A DNA stretch of 64,000 nt from Sulfurimonas crateris (GCF_005217605.1 NZ_SZPX01000007.1:124001-188000), one strand, 5' to 3'; shown: positions 8,265 to 17,140, numbered from the stretch's first letter. The notes: generated by a model not told the origin, from the sequence alone. Numbers and translations are program-made.

Positions 8265-9359
8265 ATCCATAGTATGCAGTAGCTCTTCCATCTTACCATC
8301 TACGGCTCCAACATACTCTGTTAAATTCATCATCTCGTCCATATTTTTATTAAGCTCTTCACTATTATCGTTGATAGCCTGAATGAGAATATTGATTGTA
8401 GCGGCAGTTTCAGCCAAACTCTTTTGAGTACGTTCAGCAAGTTTTCTAACTTCATCGGCAACCACGGCAAATCCACGTCCGTGTTCACCGGCTCGTGCTG
8501 CTTCGATTGCCGCATTGAGCGCCAAGAGGTTGGTTTGATCAGCGATATCACCGATAGTGACCAAAATTTGTTTAGTTTCTTGCGCGTTACCTGCCAAAGA
8601 TTGAAGATTACATGATAGTAGATGTTCTTTATTAGCAACACTCTGAATACGCTCCACAGTGGAATTAATCATTCCGCTCAACTCCACAAACTGGTTGCTG
8701 CGAAGATTTTCAACCGTGTTTTTAAGCTGTTGAGTATTATTGTTCAATACTTCTTTTGCTTCGTTATTTTGATTTTCCATTGATTGCAATGCAACGCCCA
8801 AGTTATTAATTTTCTCAAGCATCTGAGCCATTTTACCTTCAACGTCTACTTTTGCACTGGTTGAGAATTTTCCTTCACTCAATGCTTCCAAAACGTTGAT
8901 TGCCTGATCAAGATTTTTCTCTGTCGCATCAAGCATAGCATTCATTGTTTTTCGAAGGAGATGTACATGTGGAGTTTTAGTATCACTTGCAACACGGCAC
9001 ATATAATGACCTCGACGTACTTTATCGGCAAGCAATACCATTTCACCGGCTACTTTAGTGTCTTGTTCTAAAATTGATTCATAGGTTGTAGCAAGATGAT
9101 TTAATTTTTCTTCAATACTGTTTGGTTCAACAGAAGTATTCTCTAATTGATTACGTTTAAATAGCAACAAATCTTCAAAATCATTTAACTGCTGTGTAAC
9201 CACTTCGTTACTAGAGGATGTGATGCTCACCGCAATAGCTGCACCCATTAAAACTACAATCAACCCTGCGCTCATCCAAACAGAATTAATGATAACTGTC
9301 AGTCCCAATCCAAGAACACCCAATAACGACAAAATTATTACTTTTGTACTGTTTTTCAT
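8253..9359 (-). CDS. Membrane-anchored chemoreceptor, CetA-like, possibly C-terminally truncated
   Basis: A 368-residue receptor with two adjacent N-terminal hydrophobic segments (about 5-25 and 28-47), hardly any periplasmic loop, a HAMP/linker region and the signalling hairpin tip [40 protein letters not shown] near its C-terminus. With no ligand domain of its own and a PAS protein directly upstream, it fits the C. jejuni CetA/CetB bipartite energy-taxis receptor. Only about 55 residues follow the hairpin tip, half of what the nearby NIT receptor has, and its stop codon lies in the recQ remnant, so the end may have been lost at the island junction. GAGG lies ahead of the ATG at 9359. Confidence 0.8.
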   Translation of the reverse strand: MKNSTKVIILSLLGVLGLGLTVIINSVWMSAGLIVVLMGAAIAVSITSSSNEVVTQQLNDFEDLLLFKRNQLENTSVEPNSIEEKLNHLATTYESILEQDTKVAGEMVLLADKVRRGHYMCRVASDTKTPHVHLLRKTMNAMLDATEKNLDQAINVLEALSEGKFSTSAKVDVEGKMAQMLEKINNLGVALQSMENQNNEAKEVLNNNTQQLKNTVENLRSNQFVELSGMINSTVERIQSVANKEHLLSCNLQSLAGNAQETKQILVTIGDIADQTNLLALNAAIEAARAGEHGRGFAVVADEVRKLAERTQKSLAETAATINILIQAINDNSEELNKNMDEMMNLTEYVGAVDGKMEELLHTMDRLT

Positions 9360-9374
9360 ATTTTATTTCCTCTT

Positions 9375-9755
9375 TTATCGCATTGTTTTATAAAGTGCTT
9401 CAGCTTTTTGAATTTCAGCAGGTGAGGGCTTGCGTCGACATGACATGTATCCCCCTTCGCTGTCACCACAGGCAATATTGGGATAAACAGTCGCAAAAAC
9501 CCAGTAAAAACCGCCATTTCTAGTTTTGTTTTTAACATATCCTTTCCAGACCTTTCCTGTTTTAATCGTGTCCCATAAATCTTTAAATGCCGCTTTTGGC
9601 ATATCAGGATGGCGAACAATGCTATGAGGTTGTCCAATCAACTCTTCAAGAGTATATCCTGCAATCTTACAAAAATCCTCATTGGCAAAAAGTATTTTTC
9701 CCTTTGAATCTGTTTGCGATACCAAAAAATCGGTATCGCTTAATGTTTGTTCCAT
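9375..9755 (-). CDS. Stand-alone PAS protein, CetB/Aer-like redox sensor
   Basis: A 126-residue cytoplasmic PAS protein. The run FANEDFCKIAGYTLEELIGQPHSIVRHPDMPK and GKVWKGYVKNKTRNGGFYWV is the Aer/CetB subtype, which binds FAD and reports electron-transport state. The C-terminal tail contains two cysteines (CGD, SCRR) of unknown use. GAGGAG precedes the ATG and the CetA-like receptor starts 15 bp downstream, so the pair probably forms a two-part energy-taxis receptor. FAD binding is inferred from the family and was not derived from the sequence. Confidence 0.8.
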   Translation of the reverse strand: MEQTLSDTDFLVSQTDSKGKILFANEDFCKIAGYTLEELIGQPHSIVRHPDMPKAAFKDLWDTIKTGKVWKGYVKNKTRNGGFYWVFATVYPNIACGDSEGGYMSCRRKPSPAEIQKAEALYKTMR

Positions 9756-9803
9756 TTTTTTCTCCTCTAAACTAAATTTTAAGATTTATATACCAATACT
9801 AAT

Positions 9804-10175
9804 TTATGCAATTCCAACAACAGCAGAAAGTTTTTCTTTAAGAACTTGCGGTGTAAATGGTTTTACGATGTAATTATTCACGCCAGCCTTTAGTGCTGTG
9901 ATTACTTCGGCTTTTCCCCCCTCGGTTGTGACCATGATAATTGGAAGATTAATGAAACGTGAATCTGCACGCACTTTTTTAACCAGTTCCAATCCGTTCA
10001 TCTCAGGCATATTCCAATCGGTAATCAGCATCTCGATATCAGGGTGTTGATCCATTATATTCCATCCTTGAAGTCCGTCTTCCCCTTCAAAAACATTTTC
10101 ATATCCTAATCGTGAGAGTGTGTTTTTAATAATACGTCGCATAGTTGAACTATCATCTACAACCAATAACTTCAA
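9804..10175 (-). CDS. cheY: CheY-like single-domain response regulator
   Basis: A 123-residue receiver domain without an output domain. The acidic pair VVDDSS, the phospho-acceptor Asp in LITDWNMPEMNG, the Thr in MVTTEGG and the Lys in IVKPF are all present, so it should be phosphorylatable and could bind the flagellar switch or act as a phosphate sink. It sits between two chemoreceptor genes, 11 bp after the CZB receptor. No cheA is in the window, so it must use a kinase encoded elsewhere. Confidence 0.88.
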   Translation of the reverse strand: MKLLVVDDSSTMRRIIKNTLSRLGYENVFEGEDGLQGWNIMDQHPDIEMLITDWNMPEMNGLELVKKVRADSRFINLPIIMVTTEGGKAEVITALKAGVNNYIVKPFTPQVLKEKLSAVVGIA

Positions 10176-10186
10176 TATAAATCTTT

Positions 10187-11308
10187 TTACTTGCTTGTTC
10201 TTTTTGCTTGCTCTTCATTTAACATTGCGTTCAATATATCAATAACTTCACGGCTTGCATGTTCAGCATCTTTGAAATAGGTCATGACATTTTTAGACTC
10301 TTGCCCACATGTACCCGCCGTTACACAATTAACAGCCAAAAGAATATTGTCGTGTACCGCTTTATGCGGGGATTCAAGTTTTTTAAAGCTCGGAGTATTG
10401 CCGAATATTTCAGCCCCTTTTCCATCCTCTGCCCATTTTCCGAGACGGCAGTTATGATGGTTCACAAATTCATTTTCAACTTTTAGACTAAATACACTTT
10501 TGTATCCATTAGCTTTAAAGAGTAAATGATCTAGTTTAACAAGCACCATAAATACAGAATACAGAACATTGGTAGAGTCATCTCCTATCACTTGTGTACG
10601 ATGACCTAAATCTATCAAGGCCATTCGGAATTGTTCTAATTTTTCAGTTGAAACAGACGAGATGGATTCCATTGTGCTTGAACGCTCATGAATTTCTACC
10701 GCATTTTGCTTTAGGCTCTGAACGCTTATCGCTACTTCAGCCGTTGCTTTTTGCGTCCTCTCAGCCAGTTTTCTTACTTCATCGGCAACAACGGCAAATC
10801 CGCGACCGTGTTCTCCCGCACGTGCCGCTTCAATCGCCGCATTCAGAGCAAGCAGATTAGTCTGATCGGAAATATCCCCGATAAGATCGATTATTTGTTC
10901 GATAGCTCCTACTCCGTCATTGAGTTGAGAGACTGAACCGTAGTTTTCAGTGATGTTAGTGACTAATGTTTGTTGAATTTGAAGAATCTTACCAATTTCA
11001 TTATTAACTTCAACGGTGCTTTGAAGATTATTTTTATTAAGTTTTTCAATCTCTTCCAAATGATTCACATTTTCGGCAAGGTCTTTTTGTAGCAAGGACA
11101 AATCAACTTGACAAGCCCCCGTTAAATTTTCAGTTAGATGATGAATTAAATCAAACATCACAGCATTATTCTTTAATTTGGAAACCTCTTGTTTCAACTG
11201 CTGATTTTCATCGTTTAAACGGTAGTTGTCATCATTTAAACTTTTAATTTCATCTCTTAACTCTGCTTCAATTTTTAAAAATTGAACCTTATTATTACCA
11301 AAAAACAT
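10187..11308 (-). CDS. Cytoplasmic chemoreceptor with C-terminal CZB zinc-binding domain
   Basis: A 373-residue soluble receptor: an N-terminal coiled coil (about 1-60, [25 protein letters not shown]), the signalling hairpin [23 protein letters not shown] in the middle and a CZB domain from about 255. CZB residues are visible: [30 protein letters not shown] and SPHKAVHDN, giving the His/Cys set that binds zinc in characterised members (for example Helicobacter TlpD, which senses oxidants). No transmembrane segment. It lies between the HD-GYP gene and cheY in the same transcript. Redox or zinc sensing is inferred from the family. Confidence 0.88.
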   Translation of the reverse strand: MFFGNNKVQFLKIEAELRDEIKSLNDDNYRLNDENQQLKQEVSKLKNNAVMFDLIHHLTENLTGACQVDLSLLQKDLAENVNHLEEIEKLNKNNLQSTVEVNNEIGKILQIQQTLVTNITENYGSVSQLNDGVGAIEQIIDLIGDISDQTNLLALNAAIEAARAGEHGRGFAVVADEVRKLAERTQKATAEVAISVQSLKQNAVEIHERSSTMESISSVSTEKLEQFRMALIDLGHRTQVIGDDSTNVLYSVFMVLVKLDHLLFKANGYKSVFSLKVENEFVNHHNCRLGKWAEDGKGAEIFGNTPSFKKLESPHKAVHDNILLAVNCVTAGTCGQESKNVMTYFKDAEHASREVIDILNAMLNEEQAKRTSK

Positions 11309-11328
11309 CTATTTTTTCCTTTTTAAGT

Positions 11329-13509
11329 TTAATCAATGTATAAATCGCGAATCTTTAAAAATTTGTTCAGATTGCCTAAAAACAAATCAACCAATCTAGG
11401 GTCAAAGTGTCGACCTTTTTCTTCATGGAACAGGTAGAGAATTTTTTCAAGCTCCCACGCTTTTTTATACACACGATTACTTCCCAAGGCATCAAATACA
11501 TCTGCAATTGCAACAATTCTCCCATAAATGTGGATATCTTCACCTGATAATCCCATTGGATATCCAGTTCCGTCAAATTTTTCATGGTGTTCTTTTGCAA
11601 TAATGGCAGCGGCTTTTAAAAGCGGCCTTTGTGAGCAATTTAATATGTCAGAACCAACAGCACTATGAGAGCGCATTACCATCCATTCATCTTCGTTTAA
11701 TTTGCCAGGCTTTAGCAATACTGCATCAGGAATAGCTACTTTACCGATATCATGCATTGGAGAAGCAACAGCGACGATTTCAGCTTCTTTTTCATTCAAT
11801 CCTGCCAATAATGCTAAAAGCTTTGAATACTCAGCCACGCGCCGAACATGGTTACCCGTTTCCTTGCTTCGACTTTCCCCAATCTCTCCCATTTTGTAGA
11901 TAATTTCGCGCTGTGTATTTTCAATCTCTTCATGTAGACTAATCAAATCCGAGATATTACACATTAAGTGCAGATGCTCTATTACTTTTCCATTATTATC
12001 AACTATGGGATAAATCGTTGTATCAGTATGAAATATATTTCCTTCTTTACCTACATTGACAAAGGAAAATTTCACTATTTCTTTGTTTGCCAATTTTTTC
12101 TTGATTGCTTCACAATCACCCTCGAGGAGATGTTTTTTAGCACGCAATTCAGAACACTCCAATCCAATAACATCTTTTGGCGAGTACCCGCTAATGTCAC
12201 AAAATGTTTTATTAACATAAGTAATAATATTTTCATTAGTTGTTCTCATCACTGCCATCGTATGATTCATTGCATCTTCATACTGATGGACACGCTTTTG
12301 CATGGTTTCAAAATTATCCGTCGATATTTTCAAATCTTTATTCATCCGCTCTTTTAATACTTCAAGAGCGGTAATATCATGGCGAATCCCGATGAATTCC
12401 ACAATCTGTCCATCTATATCGATAATAGGATTAATAATTGTCTGCACCCAGTAAGCAGAACCGTCTTTTTTACGATTTTTAACCACACCTTCCCATATCT
12501 GACCATTCAAAATAGTGTTCCACATCTCTTTGAACGCTGATTTTGGCATATCTGGATGTCGTACCATATTGTGAGGCTTGCCGATGAGTTCTGCAAGCGA
12601 ATAGCCTGAAATTTCACAAAATTTGTCATTAACAAAAGTGATGACTCCTCGCTTGTCGGTTTTTGAAACTATGGAACCGCGATCAACCGTATCTTTATAC
12701 TCTTGAAGTAGTTGACGTTCGCACTCAATTTGTCTTGTTTTTCGTTTCGAATCAATCCAAAAATCGATTTTCATTAAGAGTTCTTCGGCTATAAAAGGTT
12801 TTAGAAAAAACTCACTTGCTCCTTGTTTGATTAAACGTCGGACTACATCAGCATCGTAGCTGCCAGTCATTACAATGACTGCGATATCCGCCGTATCTTT
12901 ATTTTTTTTAAGGTATTTTAAAATCTCTTCACCATTTGCATCAGGGAGCTCAAGATCTAATAAAATCAAATCATGAGAACGTTTGGAAATCTCTTCATAG
13001 GCTTGTTTTGCATCTATTGCGGTAAAAACTTGATAATTTCTTGGTTGCAGTAAAGATGTGACTTGACGACGTACGACTGAAGAATCATCAATCAAGAGGA
13101 TGTTAAAATGGACATTTTCAAATATTCCCTGAATGGTGCGGTCAATTTCATCGATAACATACCCAAATGGGTCCTTCTTTGAGAGATATCCTAATACTCC
13201 ATATCGAAACCACTCGTTACGACGCTCTTTATCGGGGTCTGAAGTATAAACAACGATTTTAAGTTTTTGTTTGGCATTCAAATTTTCAAGAAGATCTTCA
13301 CCTTCGCCATCGGGGAGATGCAAATCCAAAACTATTAAGTCATACGAATTTTTTTCAAGCTTCAGCAGCGCTTCTTCTAGGCTAAAAGCTCCCTCTGCTG
13401 TATGTCCGCTTGTAGTTAATCCTTTTTTTAATGCGTTATGGAACAGCGAAGAATCTTCAATGATTAAAATGTTTCCTGCTACTTTTAAATCAGGTTTAAT
13501 GCATGACAT
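11329..13509 (-). CDS. REC-REC-PAS-PAS-HD-GYP protein, probable c-di-GMP phosphodiesterase
   Basis: A 726-residue cytoplasmic protein. Two receiver domains (about 12-130 and 135-255) keep the acceptor Asp in VLDLHLP and LLDLELP; the second has the usual KPF lysine. Two PAS domains follow, the first of the IVSKTD...RHPDMP type also seen in the NIT-GGDEF-EAL protein and the small PAS protein. The C-terminal HD-GYP domain (about 540-720) has HDIGKVAIPD, RSHSAVG, EHHEKFDGTGYP and AIADVFDAL, the full metal and GYP motif, so it should hydrolyse c-di-GMP. It is first in the five-gene minus-strand operon, starts at ATG after AGGAT, and lies divergent from the broken XRE gene and its operators. Confidence 0.88.
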   Translation of the reverse strand: MSCIKPDLKVAGNILIIEDSSLFHNALKKGLTTSGHTAEGAFSLEEALLKLEKNSYDLIVLDLHLPDGEGEDLLENLNAKQKLKIVVYTSDPDKERRNEWFRYGVLGYLSKKDPFGYVIDEIDRTIQGIFENVHFNILLIDDSSVVRRQVTSLLQPRNYQVFTAIDAKQAYEEISKRSHDLILLDLELPDANGEEILKYLKKNKDTADIAVIVMTGSYDADVVRRLIKQGASEFFLKPFIAEELLMKIDFWIDSKRKTRQIECERQLLQEYKDTVDRGSIVSKTDKRGVITFVNDKFCEISGYSLAELIGKPHNMVRHPDMPKSAFKEMWNTILNGQIWEGVVKNRKKDGSAYWVQTIINPIIDIDGQIVEFIGIRHDITALEVLKERMNKDLKISTDNFETMQKRVHQYEDAMNHTMAVMRTTNENIITYVNKTFCDISGYSPKDVIGLECSELRAKKHLLEGDCEAIKKKLANKEIVKFSFVNVGKEGNIFHTDTTIYPIVDNNGKVIEHLHLMCNISDLISLHEEIENTQREIIYKMGEIGESRSKETGNHVRRVAEYSKLLALLAGLNEKEAEIVAVASPMHDIGKVAIPDAVLLKPGKLNEDEWMVMRSHSAVGSDILNCSQRPLLKAAAIIAKEHHEKFDGTGYPMGLSGEDIHIYGRIVAIADVFDALGSNRVYKKAWELEKILYLFHEEKGRHFDPRLVDLFLGNLNKFLKIRDLYID

Positions 13510-13561
13510 TAATAACCATCCTAAAATTAAAATTTATGAATCATATTATATATACATATCA

Positions 13562-13579
13562 AACTTGTAATAACAAGTT
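13562..13579. promoter_or_regulatory. Operator-like palindrome 1
   Basis: AACTTGT, 4 nt (AATA), ACAAGTT: perfect 7-bp arms, 53 bp upstream of the HD-GYP gene start and 56 bp before the XRE pseudogene. The same 7-4-7 layout recurs 49 bp away. Sites of this shape in a divergent gap beside an XRE gene usually bind that regulator. Confidence 0.55.
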
Positions 13580-13610
13580 GCATCAAAAATTGTATCCTAA
13601 TAAACTTTAC

Positions 13611-13628
13611 AACTTCTTATAACAAGTT
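13611..13628. promoter_or_regulatory. Operator-like palindrome 2
   Basis: AACTTCT, 4 nt (TATA), ACAAGTT: the right arm matches palindrome 1 exactly and the left arm differs at one position. It sits 7 bp before the XRE pseudogene ATG, where binding would block transcription of that gene (autorepression, inferred). Confidence 0.5.
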
Positions 13629-13634
13629 GGATTA

Positions 13635-13895
13635 ATGCAGGATATAGTTGATTTCTCGGATGATATTGTTGATAAAACATATATCGAAATTGGTAAAAAT
13701 GTTAAAAGAATTCGCATGGAAAAAGGGTTCAGCCAACTTCAACTGGCTTAATCTATCGGTCACAAATCACTTTCTATCGTTTCACTAGCAGAGATATACC
13801 ATAACAAACAACACTTCAATATTGAGCATTTAGTAAAAATCGCTTATGTACTGAACGTCAATATTTGTGATTTTTTTCCAAAGTATGAGAATTAA
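13635..13895 (+). pseudogene. XRE-family helix-turn-helix regulator broken by a nonsense codon
   Basis: From ATG at 13635 the frame reads MQDIVDFSDDIVDKTYIEIG, then KNVKRIRMEKGFSQLQLA, an in-frame TAA at 13749-13751, and continues cleanly with SIGHKSLSIVSLAEIYHN and HFNIEHLVKIAYVLNVNICDFF to a TAA at 13893-13895. Without the nonsense codon it would be an 86-residue XRE/Cro regulator with a normal helix-turn-helix (FSQLQLA then SIVSLAE). The stop overlaps the recQ stop on the other strand. Single-base mutation from TTA or TCA would explain the lesion; read-through or sequencing error cannot be excluded. Confidence 0.82.
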
Positions 13896-15667
13896 AACTT
13901 CAAAACCTCTAAAAACGCCTCTCCAAACTGCTCGAATTTTTTCTGTGCTATGCCGTTTACCTCGAGCATGCTCTCTTTGTCATGCGGTTTTGCTGCAGCA
14001 AGATTTTTAAGCACTTTGTCCGAGAAGATTATATAGGCAGGCACTTTGAGCTTTGCCGCAAGTTCGGCTCTTCTTGCGCGCAGTCTCTCAAAAAGTTCCT
14101 CATCAAAATCAAGCGTCTCTTCGCTCTTGATCTTCTTCTCTTTTATGTTTATCTCCAGACGCGAAGATTTTATAAAGAGCTCTTTTTTGCCCCGTAAAAT
14201 ATCTGCCGCTTCATTTGTAAGCTTTAAAGTACTAAATTCACCTAAAACTACGATCTTTAGTTCCAAGAGTCTCTCTAAAATAACAAACCACTCTTTTTTG
14301 CTCATATGCGTCCCGATGCCGTAAACCGAGAGTTTATCTGCAGCGTTTGCCAAAAGTTTCTGCTCTTTTGAGCCTCTTAATATGTCTATGATGTAGTTCT
14401 TTCCAAAATTTTGCTCTGTTTTATAGACGGCACTTAGAAGCATCTGCGCCTCTTTTGTGATATTTTGCCTCTTTTCATCACTGCTTAGGCAGTTGTCGCA
14501 TCTGGATGTACATGCATCAAGCGTATCTTCAAAATACTCGGCAAGCTGTTTGTGAAAGCAGATCTCGCCAGTGGCGTATTTGTAAATGGTATCTATCTTT
14601 TGGTTTAGGTGCTCTTTGTATTCGCCGTTTTGAATATCATCTAAAAATCTTTTATGCTGAGCAATGTCTGCTGCATTAAAGAGCAGCAAAACCTCTGCAT
14701 CTTCGCCGTCACGTCCTGCACGTCCTATCTCCTGATAGTAGTTTTCAAGCGATTTCGGAAGTGACATGTGAGCTACAAAACGGATGTCGCTCTTATCTAT
14801 CCCCATCCCAAAAGCAATGGTTGCGACCATAATATTGACCTTGTCGTTGACAAATATTTTAAAGTTCTGCTCTCTTACATGCTGCGGCAATCCTGCATGG
14901 TAGGGCAGAGATTTGTAGCCGTTTTTGTTGAGAAAGATGCTTAGTTCTTCAGTTTTCTTTCGTGAACTTACATAGATGATCCCGCTCTCATTTTTATGAC
15001 GATGCAAAAAAGCTTTGAGCTGTTCATGCCCGTTTGAGACTCTTCTCTGTGCAGAGATAAAGATGTTTTTGCGAAACACTTTACCTTTTAAAAGAAGCGG
15101 GTTTTCAAGCCGAAGCTCTCTTAATATATCACGGGTGACATGCTCTGTAGAGGTTGCGGTAAAGGCGCAGATCGCTGTATTTGGGAAGTTTGCTTTTAGA
15201 TTTCCGAGTGCTCTGTAATCATCGCGAAACTCATGCCCCCACTGTGAGATACAGTGCGCTTCGTCTATGACAAAGAAGTTTATATTTAAGCCACGCAACA
15301 TACCGATAGTTGTTTGGTTGTTGAGTCTCTCTGGGGAGAGGTATAAAAATTTTAGCTCCCCGCTGTAGGCTCTTTGGACGATCTCATCTACTTCATCACG
15401 GCTCTGTGCGGAGCTTATCATCTCGGCACTTATATTTTGCGCTCTAAGGGATGCTACTTGGTCCTGCATAAGAGCTATAAGAGGTGAGATAACGACAGTT
15501 ACACCCTCTTTTAGCATGGTTGGAAGTTGATAAACAAGAGACTTTCCCCCACCAGTGGGGAGGATCATAAGCAGATCTTGAGCATTTAAGACGGCGTCTA
15601 CTCCCTCTTCTTGAAACTCCCGAAAGCTGTTATGCCCGAAATAATCCTTTAGCGCGGCATATTTCAT
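13892..15667 (-). CDS. recQ: ATP-dependent DNA helicase RecQ
   Basis: A 3'-5' DNA helicase in recombination and fork repair. The 591-residue protein has the superfamily 2 motifs in order: LPTGGGKSLVYQLP (Walker A), DEAHCISQWGHEFR, FTATST, GIIYVSSRK, ATIAFGMGIDKSDIRFV and QEIGRAGRDG. The RecQ zinc-binding cysteines (ATGEICFHKQ, CTSRCDNC) follow near 375-395, then a winged-helix region and a C-terminal HRDC domain (about 520-590). It is co-transcribed with ribE: its ATG overlaps the ribE stop as TGATG. Its last codons (EVLKF) differ from those of the displaced remnant near mnmD (EVLNA). Confidence 0.96.
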   Translation of the reverse strand: MKYAALKDYFGHNSFREFQEEGVDAVLNAQDLLMILPTGGGKSLVYQLPTMLKEGVTVVISPLIALMQDQVASLRAQNISAEMISSAQSRDEVDEIVQRAYSGELKFLYLSPERLNNQTTIGMLRGLNINFFVIDEAHCISQWGHEFRDDYRALGNLKANFPNTAICAFTATSTEHVTRDILRELRLENPLLLKGKVFRKNIFISAQRRVSNGHEQLKAFLHRHKNESGIIYVSSRKKTEELSIFLNKNGYKSLPYHAGLPQHVREQNFKIFVNDKVNIMVATIAFGMGIDKSDIRFVAHMSLPKSLENYYQEIGRAGRDGEDAEVLLLFNAADIAQHKRFLDDIQNGEYKEHLNQKIDTIYKYATGEICFHKQLAEYFEDTLDACTSRCDNCLSSDEKRQNITKEAQMLLSAVYKTEQNFGKNYIIDILRGSKEQKLLANAADKLSVYGIGTHMSKKEWFVILERLLELKIVVLGEFSTLKLTNEAADILRGKKELFIKSSRLEINIKEKKIKSEETLDFDEELFERLRARRAELAAKLKVPAYIIFSDKVLKNLAAAKPHDKESMLEVNGIAQKKFEQFGEAFLEVLKF

Positions 15668-16278
15668 CAGTATCTAGCTGATATTGAGTCGATATCGTCC
15701 CATGTAAGAGTATTTTTTTTGTGAGTGATAATATGCTCTACATATCTTGCGAACATATCGGTCTCTATGTTTACGCGCGAACCTTTTTTATAGTTTTTAA
15801 AGAGCGTCTCTTTCATAGTGTGAGGTATTATTGTAAGCCTGAAACTATCTGAAAAGACTTCGTTGACTGTCAAGCTTACACCGTCGATAGTAATCGAGCC
15901 TTTTGGAATGATATAGGGGATGAATTTTTTCTCTACTTTTATAAAGACATCAAAAGAGTTGCCGCTGTTTTTTATCTCTTTTATCTCGCCTATCGCATCG
16001 ACATGACCCTGAACGATATGTCCTTCAAATCTGTCTCCCATCATCATGGCAGGCTCTATATGGACTTCATTTTTGTAGTTCTCCATAGCCAAAAGCTTCT
16101 GGCTCTCGGGAGATAGCTCGACACTAAAGCCGTCATGTTCAACTTTTATGACAGTAAGGCAGGCACCGTTTACGGCGATAGAGTCGCCAATCTTGGCTTT
16201 ATGTTTTGAGCGGATGCTAAGCGTACTTCCGCGTAAACTCTTGACATCTGCTATCTCGCGTATTAATCCTGTGAACAA
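15667..16278 (-). CDS. ribE: Riboflavin synthase, alpha chain
   Basis: Dismutates two 6,7-dimethyl-8-ribityllumazines to riboflavin plus a pyrimidine. The protein is 203 residues from a TTG start at 16278: GGGAG lies 7 nt ahead and the family always begins (M)FTGLI, so an upstream ATG at 16308 is rejected. Two tandem lumazine-binding repeats are visible, with VNGACLTV and GHIVQGHVD in the first and IDGVSLTVNEV in the second. The stop overlaps recQ. No FMN riboswitch-like structure was recognised in front of it. Confidence 0.93.
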   Translation of the reverse strand: MFTGLIREIADVKSLRGSTLSIRSKHKAKIGDSIAVNGACLTVIKVEHDGFSVELSPESQKLLAMENYKNEVHIEPAMMMGDRFEGHIVQGHVDAIGEIKEIKNSGNSFDVFIKVEKKFIPYIIPKGSITIDGVSLTVNEVFSDSFRLTIIPHTMKETLFKNYKKGSRVNIETDMFARYVEHIITHKKNTLTWDDIDSISARY

Positions 16279-16327
16279 TTTATCTCCCTTTCTGCCATAT
16301 AATGGCAAGCTTTAGTGCCTTAGCGGC

Positions 16328-16359
16328 TAGCGTAGTCAAACGGGACTTTGTTCCGTTTG
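16328..16359. repeat. Hairpin repeat preceded by TAGCGTAG
   Basis: TAGCGTAG followed directly by a hairpin with 7-bp perfect arms (CAAACGG, 9-nt loop, CCGTTTG) in the 60-bp gap between the Sel1 gene and ribE. The same octamer precedes a different hairpin at 34343. It may act as terminator for the Sel1-repeat gene or be a dispersed REP-like element. Confidence 0.5.
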
Positions 16360-16369
16360 GCGTTGTAAA

Positions 16370-17056
16370 CTAGAAAACTATTTTACCCTCTTCTTGAAGA
16401 CCTTTTATGATCTCTTTTGCTTTTTCATGCCCTTTGTATGCCGCTTTTCTGCAGTAGTCAAGTGCTGTGTCGTGATTTTGTTCGCATCCAAAACCTTGGT
16501 CGTAAAGCATTCCGAGGTTATATAGCCCCTCCGCCAGACCGCCGTCGGCAGCTTTTTTAAAACAGATAAAACTTCTCGTCTCGTTCATCTCGACACCGTG
16601 TCCCTCTTTATATAAAACACCCAGATTGTTAAAAGACTCTGTATGTCCCCGCTTTGCTCCCTCTTCGTACCAAAAAGCCGCTTCTGAGAAGTTTTGCAGG
16701 CATCCAAGTCCGCGCTCAAGCATAAGTGCAACCTCATACATCGCCTGGGGAACCTCTCTGATCGCCGCTTCCATATATAGCTCATGCGCTTTAAACTGGT
16801 TATGAGGGGCGCCGCCAAGACCGTTCATATATAAAAGGGCAAGATTGAAAAGAGCGTAAGGCTGTTTAAGCTCAGCCGCTTTTTCGTAAAGTTCCAGTGC
16901 TTTTGCATCATCTCTCTGGCAACCCTGAGCGTTTTGGTACATATAACCCAAAGAGGTCATAGCATCTGCATCGCCTTCATCTGAGAGTTGCGTATAGAGC
17001 TCAAGGGCAGTTTTGAAATCTTGAGAGTTATATGCGTCATGTGCTTTTTTTATCAT
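16370..17056 (-). CDS. Sel1-repeat (TPR-like) protein
   Basis: A 228-residue protein made of about six Sel1-like repeats with the usual A..LG.MY..G.G...D...A..Y..KAA pattern (for example ADAMTSLGYMYQNAQG and AEGLYNLGMLYDQGFG). These helical repeats serve protein binding. Unlike many Helicobacter and Campylobacter relatives it has no signal peptide and its cysteines are not placed in disulphide-forming pairs within each repeat, so a cytoplasmic role is likely. It diverges from mnmG across an 84-bp gap. The partner is unknown. Confidence 0.82.
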   Translation of the reverse strand: MIKKAHDAYNSQDFKTALELYTQLSDEGDADAMTSLGYMYQNAQGCQRDDAKALELYEKAAELKQPYALFNLALLYMNGLGGAPHNQFKAHELYMEAAIREVPQAMYEVALMLERGLGCLQNFSEAAFWYEEGAKRGHTESFNNLGVLYKEGHGVEMNETRSFICFKKAADGGLAEGLYNLGMLYDQGFGCEQNHDTALDYCRKAAYKGHEKAKEIIKGLQEEGKIVF

Positions 17057-17105
17057 CAGTTTAAACCATTATTTAGAATATTACGCAAATGATACTCAAA
17101 AATGA

Positions 17106-17111
17106 TAAAAT
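17106..17111 (+). promoter_or_regulatory. Probable mnmG promoter -10
   Basis: TAAAAT (in TGATAAAAT) lies 29 bp before the mnmG ATG in the short gap between divergent genes. Confidence 0.4.
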
Positions 17112-17140
17112 TCGGCTAAAGAAAATAATATGGAATATAT

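Larger units (their letters stand above)
8157..13895. mobile_element. Putative acquired taxis/c-di-GMP island inserted at the recQ 3' end
   Basis: The block lies between the displaced recQ tail (8157-8264) and the intact recQ tail (13892 onward), which share a 41-bp direct repeat with one mismatch. Inside are five minus-strand signalling genes, two palindromic operators and a broken XRE regulator. Arginine is often CGT/CGC here whereas flanking genes favour AGA, suggesting different ancestry. No integrase, transposase or terminal inverted repeats were found, so the mechanism is inferred from the gene-end displacement alone. Duplication of recQ by recombination with a related donor is an equally possible route. 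Confidence 0.6.
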
